64,000 bases of DNA from Nakamurella sp. PAMC28650. Lineage in GTDB: Bacteria; Actinomycetota; Actinomycetes; Mycobacteriales; Nakamurellaceae. The notes beneath the pieces are model-generated. The model made no database searches. It was not told the origin of the DNA and was given only the letters and a program-made list of their open reading frames with translations. The stretch lies in assembly GCF_014303395.1 (NCBI RefSeq), contig NZ_CP060298.1, positions 248,001 to 312,000 of the forward strand, written 5' to 3'. Positions 51,229 through 60,182 of the stretch are shown here, piece after piece. The stretch's first letter is position 1. Each line of letters opens with the position of its first letter. Position numbers and translations under genes: made by a program.

Positions 51229-52464
51229 CTAGTTCTCGGTCTTCTTGCCGACCATGGACATCTGGGACCGCAGCGGTATCGGTCGCCCCGGCAGCAGGAC
51301 GTTCCAGTACATCCAACGGAAGGCCAGCTTGCCCAGGTGGTTGGCGTGGGTCTCCTTGAGGAGAGTGAACGGACCCAGGACCGGCAGTGGAAATTTACCG
51401 GGCAGGGGCTCCGTTTCGTAGTTGAAGTCGATCAGCAGCCCCTTTCCGTCACCTGACTCGATGAAGCAGTTCGCGTGGCCGTCGAACGAACCGGTCATCG
51501 GAAGACCCTGGATGTGTTGGGCGAAGTTGTCCACGAAAACATCCACCGCGAAGTGGGCGACGGATCCCGCTTTGGACGCGGGAATGTTGGAGGCGTCGCC
51601 GACAGCGAAAATATTCGAATACCGGGTGGATAGAAGTGTGTGTTTGTCCACCGGGACATAGTTCAGTTCATCACCGAGGCCGGAGCGGGCGACGAACTCG
51701 GCCCCCATGTTCAAGGGCACGGTGACCAGCAGGTCGAACGCAATAGCGCGTTCGTCGTAGGAGACCAGCGTCCTGGTCTCCGGGTCGATGCGTTCGACCA
51801 GGAAATCCGTCTCGACGGCGATGTTGCGATCCTCCAGCATGGCACCCAGACGGGCCGAGGAGATCGGTTTGGTGAACGCCCCCGACAACGGGGTCACGTA
51901 GATCATGTCGACCCGATCGCGTATCCCGCGGTCCCGGAAGTACGCGTCGGCGAGGAAGGTGAACTCCAGCGGTGCCACCGCACACTTGATCGGCATATCG
52001 GTGATGTGCACCACGAACCGGCCACCGTCGAAGTGGGCGAGCCGCCGGGCCAACGCCTGCGCGCCGTCGAAGCTGTAGAAGTCGAAAATGGTCCGCCTCC
52101 ACTGGGCGCCGAGCATGCCCGGAGTCTGCTCCGGCCGGGGAGCGGTCCCTGATGCGATGACCAGGAAGTCATACGGGAGTGTGCGACCGCCGACCAGGTC
52201 CACGCAATTGGTCTCGGCGTGGACGCGGTCGACCTCGCCGATGACGAAATCCACCCCATCGGGCACGAACACATGCCGGGAGCGGGTGACCTGATCTGCG
52301 GTGTAGGTACCGAACGGCAGGAACAGATATCCCGGCTGATAACGGTGGACGTCGTCCTGGTCCACCACTGCGATCTGCCACTGGTCGGACTTCAGTCGGC
52401 GGCGCAGTTTGTTGACGATCATCGTGCCGGCGGTACCACCACCGAGAACTACGATTCGCTTCAC
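51229..52464 (-). CDS. sulfide:quinone oxidoreductase-like flavoprotein
   Basis: A 411-residue FAD enzyme: VVLGGGTAGTMIVNKLRR (FAD-binding), YQPGYLFLPFG near residue 42, DFLVIASG, IYVTPLSGAF and NIFAVGDASNIPASK. Cys161 in IKCAVAPLEF and Cys333 in HANCFIE correspond to the redox Cys pair of SQR; Cys87 may be the third. GTG at 52464 with AGAGG upstream. It is the first gene of the operon with TusE and DsrE and would oxidise sulfide, giving persulfide or sulfane sulfur while reducing quinone at the membrane. Confidence 0.85.
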   Translation of the reverse strand: MKRIVVLGGGTAGTMIVNKLRRRLKSDQWQIAVVDQDDVHRYQPGYLFLPFGTYTADQVTRSRHVFVPDGVDFVIGEVDRVHAETNCVDLVGGRTLPYDFLVIASGTAPRPEQTPGMLGAQWRRTIFDFYSFDGAQALARRLAHFDGGRFVVHITDMPIKCAVAPLEFTFLADAYFRDRGIRDRVDMIYVTPLSGAFTKPISSARLGAMLEDRNIAVETDFLVERIDPETRTLVSYDERAIAFDLLVTVPLNMGAEFVARSGLGDELNYVPVDKHTLLSTRYSNIFAVGDASNIPASKAGSVAHFAVDVFVDNFAQHIQGLPMTGSFDGHANCFIESGDGKGLLIDFNYETEPLPGKFPLPVLGPFTLLKETHANHLGKLAFRWMYWNVLLPGRPIPLRSQMSMVGKKTEN

Positions 52465-52660
52465 GACCCACCTCTTCTACAGCCCGGTCCGGGCCCGGCA
52501 CCACCAGGCTAGAAGACCCGCGGTCACCCGGTCAGTGCCGAAAGTCCCCACCACGAGGGGCCGATGGTAGGACCCGGCGACGACCGTCAGTGGCACCGCC
52601 GACCAATGCGCACACTTCAACTCGACCGGCATCGAAACCATTCGGGCCTAGGCTGAACCG

Positions 52661-54385
52661 GTGGACTACATCGTGCCCTGTGATACCCCGTTGCTGGCCA
52701 GAATCCGAGAATCGATCATCGGCGACGACCAGGTGATGCCCGGACCCTACGGGCCACGGCGCGTCACCTACGCCGACTACACCGCATCCGGGCGCGCGTT
52801 GACGTTTCTGGAGGACTTCATCCGTGACGAGGTTGTACCCCGCTACGCCAACACCCACACCGAGTCCAGCGGAACCGGCCTGCAGACCACCAGACTCCGC
52901 GAAGACGCCCGCTCCATCATCAGCGAAGCGGTCGGCGGCGACACCGACACCGTGGTCATCTTCGCCGGTTCAGGATGCACCGGAGCCATCGACAAGCTCA
53001 TCGGTGTGCTGGGCCTTCGGATCCCGGCCGAACTGGACGATCGGTACCACCTTCGGGACGCCATCCCGGTACCGCAGCGGCCAGTGGTTTTCATCGGACC
53101 GTTCGAGCACCACTCCAACGAACTTCCCTGGCGCGAATCCATCGCCGACGTCGTCGTCATCCCTCAGGACGCGGACGGCCACATCGACACCGCCCAGCTG
53201 CACAGGGACCTACTGCGCTACCAGGACCGACCACTCAAGATCGGATCGTTCTCCGCTGCCAGCAACGTCACCGGCATCATCAGCGACACCCGCGCGATCT
53301 CCACGCTCCTGCACGCCCACGGGGCGCTGTCCTTCTGGGACTTCGCCGCCGCCGGACCCTACATCGACATCCAGATGTACGGCCCCGATACGGCAGACCC
53401 ATTGTGCTACAGGGACGCCGTCTTCCTTAGCCCGCATAAATTCATCGGCGGCCCCAGCACACCGGGAGTGCTCGTGGCCAGACGGGAACTCCTGCGCAAC
53501 CGGGTCCCGGACGTCCCCGGCGGGGGCACCGTCGCCTACGTCAACCCCACCGAACACCGATACCTGGACGACCCCGCACAACGGGAAGAGGGCGGCACCC
53601 CGGCCATCGTCGAATCGATCAGGGCCGGCCTGGTATTCCAACTCAAACAAGCAGTCGGGGTCCAGGTCATCCGCCACCACGAACAAAGCTTCCTGCACCG
53701 GGCGATCGCAGCCTGGCGATCCGAACCCAACATCGACATCCTGGGCAACCTGCAGGCCGAACGGCTGTCCATCGTCTCGTTCGTCGTCCGCGCACCCAGC
53801 GGCCAATACCTGCACCACAACTTCGTGGTCGCCCTGCTCAACGACCTGTTCGGCATCCAGTCCCGCGGCGGCTGCTCCTGCGCCGGCCCCTACGGACACC
53901 GGCTACTGGGTATCGACCTGGACCAATCGCATGAATTCGAACGCGAGATCGCCCACGGCTGTGAAGGTATCAAACCCGGTTGGGTACGGATCAACTTCAA
54001 CTACTTCATCTCCGAAGCGGTCTTCGGGTACCTCGTCGAGGCCGTGCGGCTCGTCGCCCGCCACGGCACTCAGCTCCTGCCCGACTACCGATTCGACCCC
54101 GCCACCGGCCGGTGGCGGCACCACCTGGGACCGATGGAACCACCCCTGCGGCTACGGCAGGTCACCTACGCCGCCGACGGTTCGATGCAATACCCTCACC
54201 ACCCAGATCGCGCCCCCGAATCAGACCTCGACCACTACCTACAGCAGGCTCTCGTCCTTTTCACCGAACCGTCGGCAGCCGCCGACCTTCTCGACGACCA
54301 ACACCTGCTCACGCCATCGGCAGATTTCGAACACCTCAGATGGTTCGACCTACCCGCCGTGTGTCTGTCCCCCATCGACCAGTAG
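52661..54385 (+). CDS. class V aminotransferase / cysteine-desulfurase-like PLP enzyme
   Basis: A 574-residue, unusually long class V PLP protein. VIFAGSGCTGAIDKLI and EHHSNELPWRE are substrate and cofactor regions, WDFAAAGPYIDI carries the PLP-interacting Asp, and SPHKFIGGPSTPGVL has the Schiff-base Lys. RGGCSCAGPYGH lies where desulfurases carry the reactive Cys loop. The last 150 residues are an extra C-terminal region. It starts with GTG at 52661, divergent from the SQR operon, and so is a likely sulfur-metabolism partner: desulfurase or C-S lyase. Substrate uncertain. Confidence 0.8.
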   Translation: MDYIVPCDTPLLARIRESIIGDDQVMPGPYGPRRVTYADYTASGRALTFLEDFIRDEVVPRYANTHTESSGTGLQTTRLREDARSIISEAVGGDTDTVVIFAGSGCTGAIDKLIGVLGLRIPAELDDRYHLRDAIPVPQRPVVFIGPFEHHSNELPWRESIADVVVIPQDADGHIDTAQLHRDLLRYQDRPLKIGSFSAASNVTGIISDTRAISTLLHAHGALSFWDFAAAGPYIDIQMYGPDTADPLCYRDAVFLSPHKFIGGPSTPGVLVARRELLRNRVPDVPGGGTVAYVNPTEHRYLDDPAQREEGGTPAIVESIRAGLVFQLKQAVGVQVIRHHEQSFLHRAIAAWRSEPNIDILGNLQAERLSIVSFVVRAPSGQYLHHNFVVALLNDLFGIQSRGGCSCAGPYGHRLLGIDLDQSHEFEREIAHGCEGIKPGWVRINFNYFISEAVFGYLVEAVRLVARHGTQLLPDYRFDPATGRWRHHLGPMEPPLRLRQVTYAADGSMQYPHHPDRAPESDLDHYLQQALVLFTEPSAAADLLDDQHLLTPSADFEHLRWFDLPAVCLSPIDQ

Positions 54386-54438
54386 CCAGTCGGCGTTCCG
54401 AATGGGGGATCGGCGACGCGGGACATCGAGACGGCGGG

Positions 54439-55510
54439 TCACGGGCTCGACGGGGCCATCGTCCGGTCGACCGTCGGTACGGCCGAACTGCGGGACGGTC
54501 GAGGGAGTTTCAGGCGTTTGAGGGTCAGCGCGTTGACCGCGACCAGGAAGCTGGACCCGGCCATGGTGATCGCCGCGATCTCCGGGCGCAGCACCAGACC
54601 GAAGGCCGGCTCGAACACGCCGGCGGCGATCGGCAGTGCGATGGTGTTGTAGCCGATCGCCCACCCCAGGTTCTGCTTCATCTTCCGGACCGTGCCTCTT
54701 CCGATCCGTAGCGCAATCGTCACATCCAGTGGATCGGAGCGCATCAGCACCACGTCGGCCGTTTCCACCGCCACGTCGGTGCCCGCGCCGATCGCGATAC
54801 CCAGATCCGCCTGGGCCAGGGCAGGTGCATCGTTGACGCCGTCCCCGACCATGGCCACCTTCCGGCCCGCATCCATCCAACGTCCGGGCCTTCAACGCCC
54901 GCACCGCACCGGCGAAGAAAATCCACGCCGAATAGAAGATCACCGGCACACTCAAGATCAACTGGAACACATCATCGCGAAGCCCGAACGGTGCCGGCAC
55001 CGTGAAATGAAGGACGTCCCGCCCGATCCGCGACCACAACGTGATGACCACACCCAGGATCACAGCCACCAGGAAACGGTTCCTCATGTCGCGGATCATC
55101 GAGGCCATCGACATCTCACCATGACCACCGTGGCCCATCACCTCACCGGAGCTCCCCATCCGATCCGCGCCGCCCATCGCCGCCCTGTCGCGCTGATGTC
55201 CAGTCGTGGCGTAGGGCGGTGTCGAGCCCGGGCGGGCCGGCACCACGGACGGGCACAGGTGATCCGGGACCGACTCGCCCCGGCAGTGATATCCGCAGTC
55301 CCTGATCCAACGGGTCAGGTCCTGCACCGTGGTCCTTCTCGGGTCGTAGGTGACCGTCGCGTTCTGCGCCACCGGATTTGCACTGACCGCGATGACCCCT
55401 GATCGGCGGCCGAGAGCGGCTTCCACGGCTTTGGATTCGGAGGCCCATTGCAAACCGTCGAGCTCCAACACCACCGTTCGTGTCCCTGGGTCCGATTCTT
55501 GTTCTGACAT
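54439..55510 (-). pseudogene. copB-like metal ATPase with internal deletion
   Basis: The ATG at 55510 (GGGAG seven bases upstream) starts a non-CxxC HMA-like domain (LDGLQWASESKAVEAALG...IRDCGYHC), a linker, the GHGGHGEMSMASMIRDMRNRFL region and the first two membrane segments up to ALKARTLD. At about 54873-54890 it jumps, out of frame, to DAGRKVAMVGDGVNDAPALAQ and continues to the normal C-terminus. The A domain, CPx segment, DKTGT and N domain are missing. The junction shows a GGATGGATG sequence, consistent with short-homology deletion. It is not a working pump. Confidence 0.85.
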
Positions 55511-55836
55511 GCTCACTCCCTGTGAGAGGTTGCCCGGAGGCACCACGTCCCGGGCGGGCAATCAGTGCGTGCCGAGCCGAGCATGCCGAGGGACCCAGCA
55601 GGTCCCGGGCTGCCGCTCAAAGGTAGATCTTGACTACTATCCGGCATAGGACCTTTGGTCCCCCGGTCGAGGTCGTTCGACCGTACCGACAGAGGAGAAT
55701 CCGGCGCAGTGTTCATGGCATACCCCAGGAAAAGGAGGCGTCATGAAGGCTCACCAAGCCATCCCGCCACGACCGTGACCCTTCCAAGATCGACCTCGAC
55801 CGCCGCTGGGCGGCCACGCCACGAAGGAGAAGCTTC
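55511..55836. other. intergenic region with two GGACC/GGTCC palindromes
   Basis: This 326-base divergent region carries no gene. It includes GGGACC-N5-GGTCCC at 55590-55606 and GGACC-TTT-GGTCC at 55649-55661, which resemble DevR/DosR-type boxes in content. They could act on the copB-like gene, the SHOCT gene or both. Confidence 0.45.
55590..55661. promoter_or_regulatory. paired GGACC...GGTCC inverted repeats
   Basis: Two inverted repeats lie with centres about 57 bases apart: GGGACC-CAGCA-GGTCCC (55590-55606) and GGACC-TTT-GGTCC (55649-55661). The second resembles the reverse of the mycobacterial DosR box GGGAC-N4-G-N-CCC with one mismatch. No DosR gene is in the window, so this is only a candidate. 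Confidence 0.35.
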
Positions 55837-56100
55837 ATGATGTTCTGGTACGGCAGCGGCACCAATGGCTGGGGATATGTCCTGATGGCCATCAGCATGG
55901 TCGCATTCTGGGGGCTGGTGATCGCCGCAGTCTTCTCTCTCATTCCCTCCTCCAGGCGAATTTCCGGTCGCCCTACCCCCCAGCAAATCCTGGCCGAGCG
56001 ATTCGCCCATGGCGAGATCAGCGAAGAGGAGTATCGGCGCCACGTCGATACCATTCACGTCGGGCCGCCATCGCTGGACAAATCTCGCCCGTCGACCTGA
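55837..56100 (+). CDS. SHOCT-domain small membrane protein
   Basis: An 87-residue protein with one membrane segment (GWGYVLMAISMVAFWGLVIAAVFSLI, about 11-36) and a C-terminal SHOCT motif (PQQILAERFAHGEISEEEYRRHVD). GAAGGAG upstream of the ATG. Proteins like this are common beside actinobacterial copper genes and may modulate oligomerisation of partner proteins. It lies 64 bases upstream of a BlaI-type gene and probably shares its operon. Confidence 0.82.
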   Translation: MMFWYGSGTNGWGYVLMAISMVAFWGLVIAAVFSLIPSSRRISGRPTPQQILAERFAHGEISEEEYRRHVDTIHVGPPSLDKSRPST

Positions 56101-56163
56101 CGTCCGACCCCAGGAAACGCACCCGCTCGGCCGGGGACAGCAAGACCAGTTGAGGAGGGCAGG

Positions 56164-56523
56164 TTGCAGGGACTCGGGCACCTGGAGTCGGCAGTCATGG
56201 ATGTGCTCTGGGCTGCCGACGTCGATCTGCCTGTTCGCGGTGTGCTCGAGAGCATGACCGGGCGCAAGTTGGCCTACACCACCGTGATGACCGTCCTGGA
56301 CAACCTGCACCGCAAGGGTTTCGTCGAACGGATCAAACAGGGCCGCGCATACCGGTACCGGCCGACCCTGAGCCGCGGACAAGCCTGGGCCGCCGCGATG
56401 CAGGAGCTGCTGGCCGAGGCAGGTGACTCGGAAGCCGTCCTGCTCCACTTCGCCACTGCGATGTCCGACGGTGAATCCGATGTCTTGCGGTCCGCTCTCG
56501 ACCGCCGAAAGCGCAAGAAGTGA
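56164..56523 (+). CDS. BlaI/MecI/CopY-family repressor
   Basis: A 119-residue winged-helix repressor: LGHLESAVMDVLWAADVDLPVRGVLESMTGRKLAYTTVMTVLDNLHRKGFVERIKQGRAYRY. It starts at TTG 56164 with GAGGAGGG upstream. Its stop overlaps the GTG of the M56 gene (GTGA), making a blaI-blaR1-like pair. Relief of repression would need cleavage by the peptidase. No beta-lactamase is adjacent; target genes are unknown. Confidence 0.9.
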   Translation: MQGLGHLESAVMDVLWAADVDLPVRGVLESMTGRKLAYTTVMTVLDNLHRKGFVERIKQGRAYRYRPTLSRGQAWAAAMQELLAEAGDSEAVLLHFATAMSDGESDVLRSALDRRKRKK

Positions 56524-57371
56524 CCGGCGCACTGGCTCTGCTGCTCGGCGCCGCCCTGGTGTGTGCGCAGGGCCATCGAGTGCTGCTACCGCTGACCCGC
56601 TGCGTCCGCATCGATCCCCACGTCACGATGGCGGCCTGGTTGGCCGGCGTGCTCGGTGTCGTGGTCACAACGGTCGCGGGTGTCACCCTTCTGGGTTTGC
56701 CCGGTCATGGCGATCTGGGCGAGATGTTGGGGCGGCTCGACAGTTGCTGGTCGGCGCTTGCTCACGGCGTCATTCCGCCATGGGAGCAGATCGTCGCGCT
56801 GGCAGGAGCACTGACGATTGCTGCGTTCGCGGTGCGATTGGCGGTCGTGGCCGTTGCGCAGACCCGCGTGCGCAGGTCTCAGCGGGAGAGATACCGATTC
56901 CTGCTGGCTGTCGTCGCCTCGAAAGGTCTGCGGCAGCAGTTGTCACCTCGGGCCGTGGCCGCGACCCTCGAGCACGAACGTGCCCACCTGCGCGAGCGCC
57001 ATCAATTGATCCTGGACCTGGTGGACGCGTTGGCCGTGGCATTGCCGATCGCTTCACTGTTCCGGACCGCGCCGATCGCGCTGCGTGTGTCGATGGAACT
57101 GGCGGCTGACAACGCCGCTGTGCGGCGATGCGGTACCGCGGCGGTCGCCGAAGCGCTCCGCGCCATGACCACCAGCCCTGATCCCGGTCACGGGCTGGCA
57201 ATGGCCGGTACGGCCACCGCACGCCGGCTTCGACGCCTGGAATCCGGTCGCGGCCTGCTCCCCGCCCCGGCCCGGTCCCTGTTCTGCCTCGCGATGGCGG
57301 TGACCTCGGCCGCTCTGCCGGCATTCCTCGGATTGGCAGCCCTGCTGGGTACCGCCTGTTCGCTGGGATGA
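56520..57371 (+). CDS. M56-family (BlaR1-like) membrane metallopeptidase
   Basis: A 283-residue protein with four or so membrane segments (about 2-20, 37-60, 96-113, 258-278) and a zinc-protease motif LEHERAHLRERH (HExxH) at about 158, followed by SMELAADNAAV with the downstream Glu/Asp ligand. It lacks the extracellular penicillin-sensor domain of BlaR1. It is coupled to the BlaI-type gene and probably cleaves that repressor in response to an envelope or metal signal. Confidence 0.87.
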   Translation: MTGALALLLGAALVCAQGHRVLLPLTRCVRIDPHVTMAAWLAGVLGVVVTTVAGVTLLGLPGHGDLGEMLGRLDSCWSALAHGVIPPWEQIVALAGALTIAAFAVRLAVVAVAQTRVRRSQRERYRFLLAVVASKGLRQQLSPRAVAATLEHERAHLRERHQLILDLVDALAVALPIASLFRTAPIALRVSMELAADNAAVRRCGTAAVAEALRAMTTSPDPGHGLAMAGTATARRLRRLESGRGLLPAPARSLFCLAMAVTSAALPAFLGLAALLGTACSLG

Positions 57372-57651
57372 CGATCGATCGCCCGTCGGACCTGAGCACG
57401 GTTGTCCGGGCGGCAGGGGCCGGAATCCACCCGCGAGTCCCGCTCGGCGCTATCCTGACCGGGCTCGTCGACGGCGTCCCCATCGAATTCCCCACCAGTC
57501 CTTCCGGAAGCAACCGCAAGACGACGGGACCAACGATGCCGCAGCCAACCGACCCGGTGACGGGCCGACCGAGCGATCGATGCGGGCCGCGGACGGTGCG
57601 GATCACTGAAGACCTCCGGGCTGGCCGGCTCCTCGCGCCAACCCCGACGTC

Positions 57652-60141
57652 GTGACCATTTCCCCTCCGGTCACCACCGGCCCAGCGGGCGGTCCGGCGG
57701 GCGGCCCAGCGGGCGGTCCGGCGGGCGGTCCAGCGGGCGGTCCGGCACCCGCCGGTACCGGACTGACCGGCGTGCAGGTGGACGAACGGATCGCGCGCGG
57801 CCAGGTCAACCACGTCGAGCGGGCCTCTTCGCGGTCGACGTGGCAGATCGTCCAGGCGAATGTGCTCACGCGGTTCAACGCGATCCTCGGTGCGCTGTTC
57901 GTGTTGGTGATGGTCGCCGGTTCGTTCGCCGACGGACTGTTCGGGGTGGTGCTGGTCGTCAACTCCGGAATCGGCATCACCCAGGAAATTCTGGCCAAGC
58001 GCAAACTCGATCGACTGGCGCTGCTCAACGCGCCCACCAGCCGGGTGGTACGCGATGGCGTCACAGCGCAGATTCCCACCACCGGGGTCGTGCTGGGTGA
58101 CCTGGTGGAACTGCGCAGCGGCGACCAGGTACCCGCCGACGGCCATCTTCTCTGGGCCTCCGGGCTGGAGATCGACGAGTCGAACCTGACCGGCGAGTCC
58201 GATTCTGCGCTCATGGCCGTTGGTGCGGGGGTGAAGTCAGGGACCAGCGTGGTCGCAGGCACCGGACGATTCACTGCAGAAGCGGTCGGCGCCGATTCCT
58301 ATGCGAACAAGATCTCCGCGCAGGCTCGGAAGTTCACCAGAACCAGATCGGAGATCCAGGAATCGGTCAACAAGCTCCTCACCTACATCACCTGGCTCCT
58401 CGTCATCGCGCTGCCGCTGCAGATCTGGTCGCAGTACCGCGTCCTGGGTGGTCAGGGCTGGCGGGAAGTGGTGATCCGTTCCACCGGCGGCCTGGTGGGG
58501 CTGGTCCCGGAGGGTCTGGTGCTGCTGACCTCGGTGGCGTTCCTGCTGGCCGCGGTCCAACTCGGCCGCCAACAGGTACTCGTGCAGGAACTTCCCGCAG
58601 TGGAGGGCCTGGCCAGGGTCGACGTGGTCTGTCTTGACAAGACCGGGACGCTGACCGTCGGCGACATCAAGTTCGAGGAATTGCTGCCGCTGACACCGGC
58701 CGACCACCGCGACCCGGATTCGCTGCGAGAAGTTCTGGGCGCGTTGGCTGACGACCCCAACGCGAACGGCACCCTGCAAGCGGTCGCCGAGGCGAATCCG
58801 GCCCCGACGGACTGGGCCCGTGAGCACCAGATCGTCTTCAGTTCGGCCCGGAAGTACAGCGCCGCAACGTTCACCGGGCGGGGCACCTGGGTCCTTGGCG
58901 CACCCGAGATCCTGCTGCGTGAAGGTGACCCCATCCAGGAGCAGGTGGCGTCGCTCGCGAGCACCGGCCGGCGGGTACTGCTGCTGTCCAGCACGGACCA
59001 CGCCCTGATCGACGAGCAGTTGCCCGAACAGATGGTGCCGGCGGCGCTGATCGTCCTTTCCGAACAGGTCCGCGACGACGCGGCAGAAACGCTGGAGTAC
59101 TTCACCGCCCAGGGGGTGGCGATCAAGATCATCTCCGGGGACAACCCCACCACGGTTGCGGCGATCGCCCGGCGGGTCGGCCTGCAGTTCGACGCCGCCG
59201 GCGTCGTCGACGCCCGCACCCTCGGTCTGGACCCCGAGGACCTCAGCAGCGTGGTGGCCAGGACCACCGTGTTCGGGCGGGTGTCCCCCGAGCAGAAGCG
59301 AGCGCTGGTGCAGGCCCTGCAACGCGACGGCCATGTGGTGGCGATGACCGGCGACGGGGTCAACGACATCCTGGCGTTGAAGGACGCAGACATCGGGGTC
59401 GCCATGGGGAACGGCGCGCAAGCCACCAGGGCCATCGCGCAATTGGTGCTGTTGGACGGCCGGTTCTCCCACCTGCCTGCCGTCCTGGCCCAGGGCCGGC
59501 GGGTGATCGGCAACGTCGAGCGGGTCGCCAACCTGTTCGTGGCCAAGAACATGATGAGCTTCGTCGCCATTCTCAGCGCCGCGGCTTTCGCTTTGCCGTT
59601 CCCGTTCCTGCCGCGTCAATTGACGTTGGTATCTGCGGTGACCATCGGTATTCCGGCGTTCTTCCTCGCGCTCGGACCCAACGCCGGCCGCTACCGACCG
59701 GGCTTCTTGAAACGGGTACTGCAATTCGCATTGCCCGCGGGAAGCATCGCCGGCATCGTGGTGATCACGTCGTATCTGTGGGCCCGCAACCGGTACGGCA
59801 TCACCGGCGGTGTCCGATGTTCCATCGGCGGCCGGACATCTGCCCCCGTCGACGTCACCTGCTGGCAGCCCGGCACCGGGGCGACAGTGGCATTGTTGGC
59901 TACCTTCTTCTGGATCCTGGTCGTGCTGGCCCGGCCCCTGCGCCCCTGGAAGACCGCCGTCATCGCATCGACGGTCGGCCTCGCCGCGCTGTCCTTCGTG
60001 GTGCCGTCCGCCGCCCGGTTCTTCAACTTCAACCTGCCGTTCGGCCTGTTCGTCGAATCGCTCGTCGTGGGCATCGCCGGCGCTGCCGCCGTCGAGGTCC
60101 TCTACCGAATCACCGCGCACCGACGAAACGTCGATCGCTGA
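57652..60141 (+). CDS. CtpE-like cation P-type ATPase
   Basis: An 829-residue P-type ATPase with an N-terminal Pro/Ala/Gly repeat (GPAGG repeated about five times, encoded by 12-base repeats around 57680-57745) followed by a complete pump: NSGIGITQEILAKRK, TGESD, GLVPEGLVLLTSVAF in membrane segment 4, DKTGT with Asp329, GDGVNDILALKDADIGVAMGNG and six further C-terminal membrane segments. This layout matches mycobacterial CtpE, associated with calcium uptake. GTG at 57652. It is the only intact metal-type P-ATPase in the window. Confidence 0.88.
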   Translation: MTISPPVTTGPAGGPAGGPAGGPAGGPAGGPAPAGTGLTGVQVDERIARGQVNHVERASSRSTWQIVQANVLTRFNAILGALFVLVMVAGSFADGLFGVVLVVNSGIGITQEILAKRKLDRLALLNAPTSRVVRDGVTAQIPTTGVVLGDLVELRSGDQVPADGHLLWASGLEIDESNLTGESDSALMAVGAGVKSGTSVVAGTGRFTAEAVGADSYANKISAQARKFTRTRSEIQESVNKLLTYITWLLVIALPLQIWSQYRVLGGQGWREVVIRSTGGLVGLVPEGLVLLTSVAFLLAAVQLGRQQVLVQELPAVEGLARVDVVCLDKTGTLTVGDIKFEELLPLTPADHRDPDSLREVLGALADDPNANGTLQAVAEANPAPTDWAREHQIVFSSARKYSAATFTGRGTWVLGAPEILLREGDPIQEQVASLASTGRRVLLLSSTDHALIDEQLPEQMVPAALIVLSEQVRDDAAETLEYFTAQGVAIKIISGDNPTTVAAIARRVGLQFDAAGVVDARTLGLDPEDLSSVVARTTVFGRVSPEQKRALVQALQRDGHVVAMTGDGVNDILALKDADIGVAMGNGAQATRAIAQLVLLDGRFSHLPAVLAQGRRVIGNVERVANLFVAKNMMSFVAILSAAAFALPFPFLPRQLTLVSAVTIGIPAFFLALGPNAGRYRPGFLKRVLQFALPAGSIAGIVVITSYLWARNRYGITGGVRCSIGGRTSAPVDVTCWQPGTGATVALLATFFWILVVLARPLRPWKTAVIASTVGLAALSFVVPSAARFFNFNLPFGLFVESLVVGIAGAAAVEVLYRITAHRRNVDR

Positions 60142-60182
60142 GCGTCCCGCAGTCGGGCATCGGTGCATTCACTCCGGCACGT

